From Deltaproteobacteria bacterium (GTDB lineage: Bacteria > UBA10199 > GCA-002796325 > JACPFF01): DNA of 36,436 nucleotides. Every line of letters starts with the position of its first letter. The first letter of the stretch is position 1. The notes under the pieces were generated by a model. That model searched no databases. It saw nothing but the letters and a program-made list of their open reading frames with translations, and was not told the DNA's origin. Made by a program: the position numbers and the translations under genes. Location of the stretch: assembly GCA_016183125.1 (NCBI GenBank), contig JACPFG010000063.1:1-36436 (forward strand), given 5' to 3'. Below are positions 35,801-36,436 of the stretch, in pieces.

Positions 35801-36436
35801 CGACACGGCCCCGCCGCGCGCGCCCGCGATTCTCTCGCCCACGCACCCGGACGCGGAACCGTCGCCGAACAATCGGCCGCTGTGCCTCCTCACCGCCCAT
35901 CCCGACACCTCCGGTGTCGTCGGATATTCCTATCTATTTGACCAACTGCCGACGACCACGCCTGGGCCGTACGATCTCTGGCGATCGGCCGACGTAAGCG
36001 GCACGACGGAGATCGCGATCACGGCTATGCCGACGATGACCGGCGAGATGCTTCCGGTGGCGGATGGGGCATGGTATCTCCACGCGGTCGCCAAAGATGC
36101 CGTGGGGCTGGTCAGCCCAATGGCCGCCCATTACGAAATCCAGATCGACACGGTCCCGGCCCTCACGCGGTTCGATATTGATGGCGATGGGCAGGGGGAT
36201 GCCGTGATCCACCAAGACGGCAAAGGGCTTTACCGCCAGCGGTTGGCCGATCCGGCCGATCCCGCACCGCTCCTGCTCAAGGGTCTCGTTCCGGCCTTCG
36301 TGAATGGAGACGTCATCGACATGGCCCGCCGGGTGACCGGGTGGCCGGCAACGCTCTGGCTCTGGGACAACGCCATACAGACGCTGACAAGCTATCAACC
36401 GACACTCAACACCGTCGGCGCGGGGAAGCTCCTTGC
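29853..36436 (+). CDS. C-terminal continuation of the subtilase giant protein: Ig-like, FG-GAP and CARDB repeats (3' end beyond window)
   Basis: This frame is absent from the ORF track because no stop occurs before the window ends. It is open from PGQHLITLKATD at ~29853 to 36436, about 2,190 codons. Domains: six or so Ig/PKD-like repeats of ~270 nt (29870-31590), five FG-GAP/VCBS-type calcium-loop repeats (31797-32580; FADIDGDGDQDLFIG, FMDVDKDGDPDVVIG, LSDIDADGDVDLFSG, FVDIDQDGDDDLFDG, FTDIDADGDQDLFVG), then alternating Ig-like and CARDB domains (33130-35250), fibronectin-like modules, and a final DIDGDGQGD unit. There is no start codon of its own at the junction. An out-of-frame deletion of one Ig-repeat interior (roughly 35 residues by comparison with neighbouring repeats) separates it from the protease. 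Confidence 0.82.

Noticed and set aside
33942-35900. 652-aa minus-strand ORF, the longest on the minus strand near the right end
   Set aside because: The plus strand is open throughout with CARDB/Ig-like repeats. The minus product is an Arg/Gly/His-rich shadow of that repeat DNA.
1-36436. tRNA, rRNA, riboswitch or replication-origin signals
   Set aside because: Reading through the window I found no cloverleaf-like, rRNA-like or iteron-like sequence that I could support.

Overview
The window looks like part of a bacterial chromosome (about 57% G+C by eye) from a Gram-negative lineage. The compact mnmA-rnc-era operon is bacterial. The lipobox-bearing giant proteins, MopE-type metal-binding repeats, golvesin-like/RHS/RCC1 architectures and the thiolase plus DUF35-SCP2 pair recall Deltaproteobacteria in the broad sense or an uncultivated phylum from a metagenome. 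That placement is inference; there is no rRNA or tRNA to anchor it.

Layout. Positions 1-1065 hold two small toxin-antitoxin-like pairs: DUF4258-like/DUF2283 on plus and VapBC on minus. Positions 1117-2897 (minus) encode an ATP-type PEP carboxykinase broken by one frameshift. Positions ~3001-6864 form an acyl-CoA operon: a thiolase-fold protein without the usual cysteines, a DUF35-SCP2 fusion, and an alpha/beta hydrolase with an in-frame amber codon. A HEPN/MNT module is wedged into this operon and ends against an 18-codon relic of a second SCP2-domain gene. Positions 6911-8762 carry another antitoxin with a truncated PIN toxin, then a DUF4143 AAA ATPase with an unusual repeat-built leader. 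Positions 8824-11532 are the intact housekeeping operon mnmA-rnc-era.

From 11501 to the right edge nearly everything encodes very large exported proteins. On minus there is a signal-peptide protein with MopE-like, thrombospondin type-3 and TIG elements, split by two compensating frameshifts. Divergent from it runs a ~2,100-residue RHS lipoprotein whose 3' end overlaps the start of an exported 14-repeat RCC1 protein. A HigBA module follows, bracketed by a 28-bp direct repeat. Last comes a subtilase lipoprotein that also carries a zinc-phospholipase-C-like domain, then (after an out-of-frame deletion) more than 6.5 kb of Ig-like, FG-GAP and CARDB repeats running off the window. The ORF track misses this last open frame because it has no stop inside the window.

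Themes. (1) Six toxin-antitoxin or selfish-type modules lie in 36 kb, and two of them sit against partial duplicates of their neighbours. (2) The RHS and subtilase genes share a 15-bp upstream element containing a -35-like TTGAC, suggesting co-regulated surface proteins. (3) Many accessory genes carry lesions (frameshifts, amber codon, lost start codons, truncation) while mnmA-rnc-era is clean. This may be real decay or assembly error; reads would decide.
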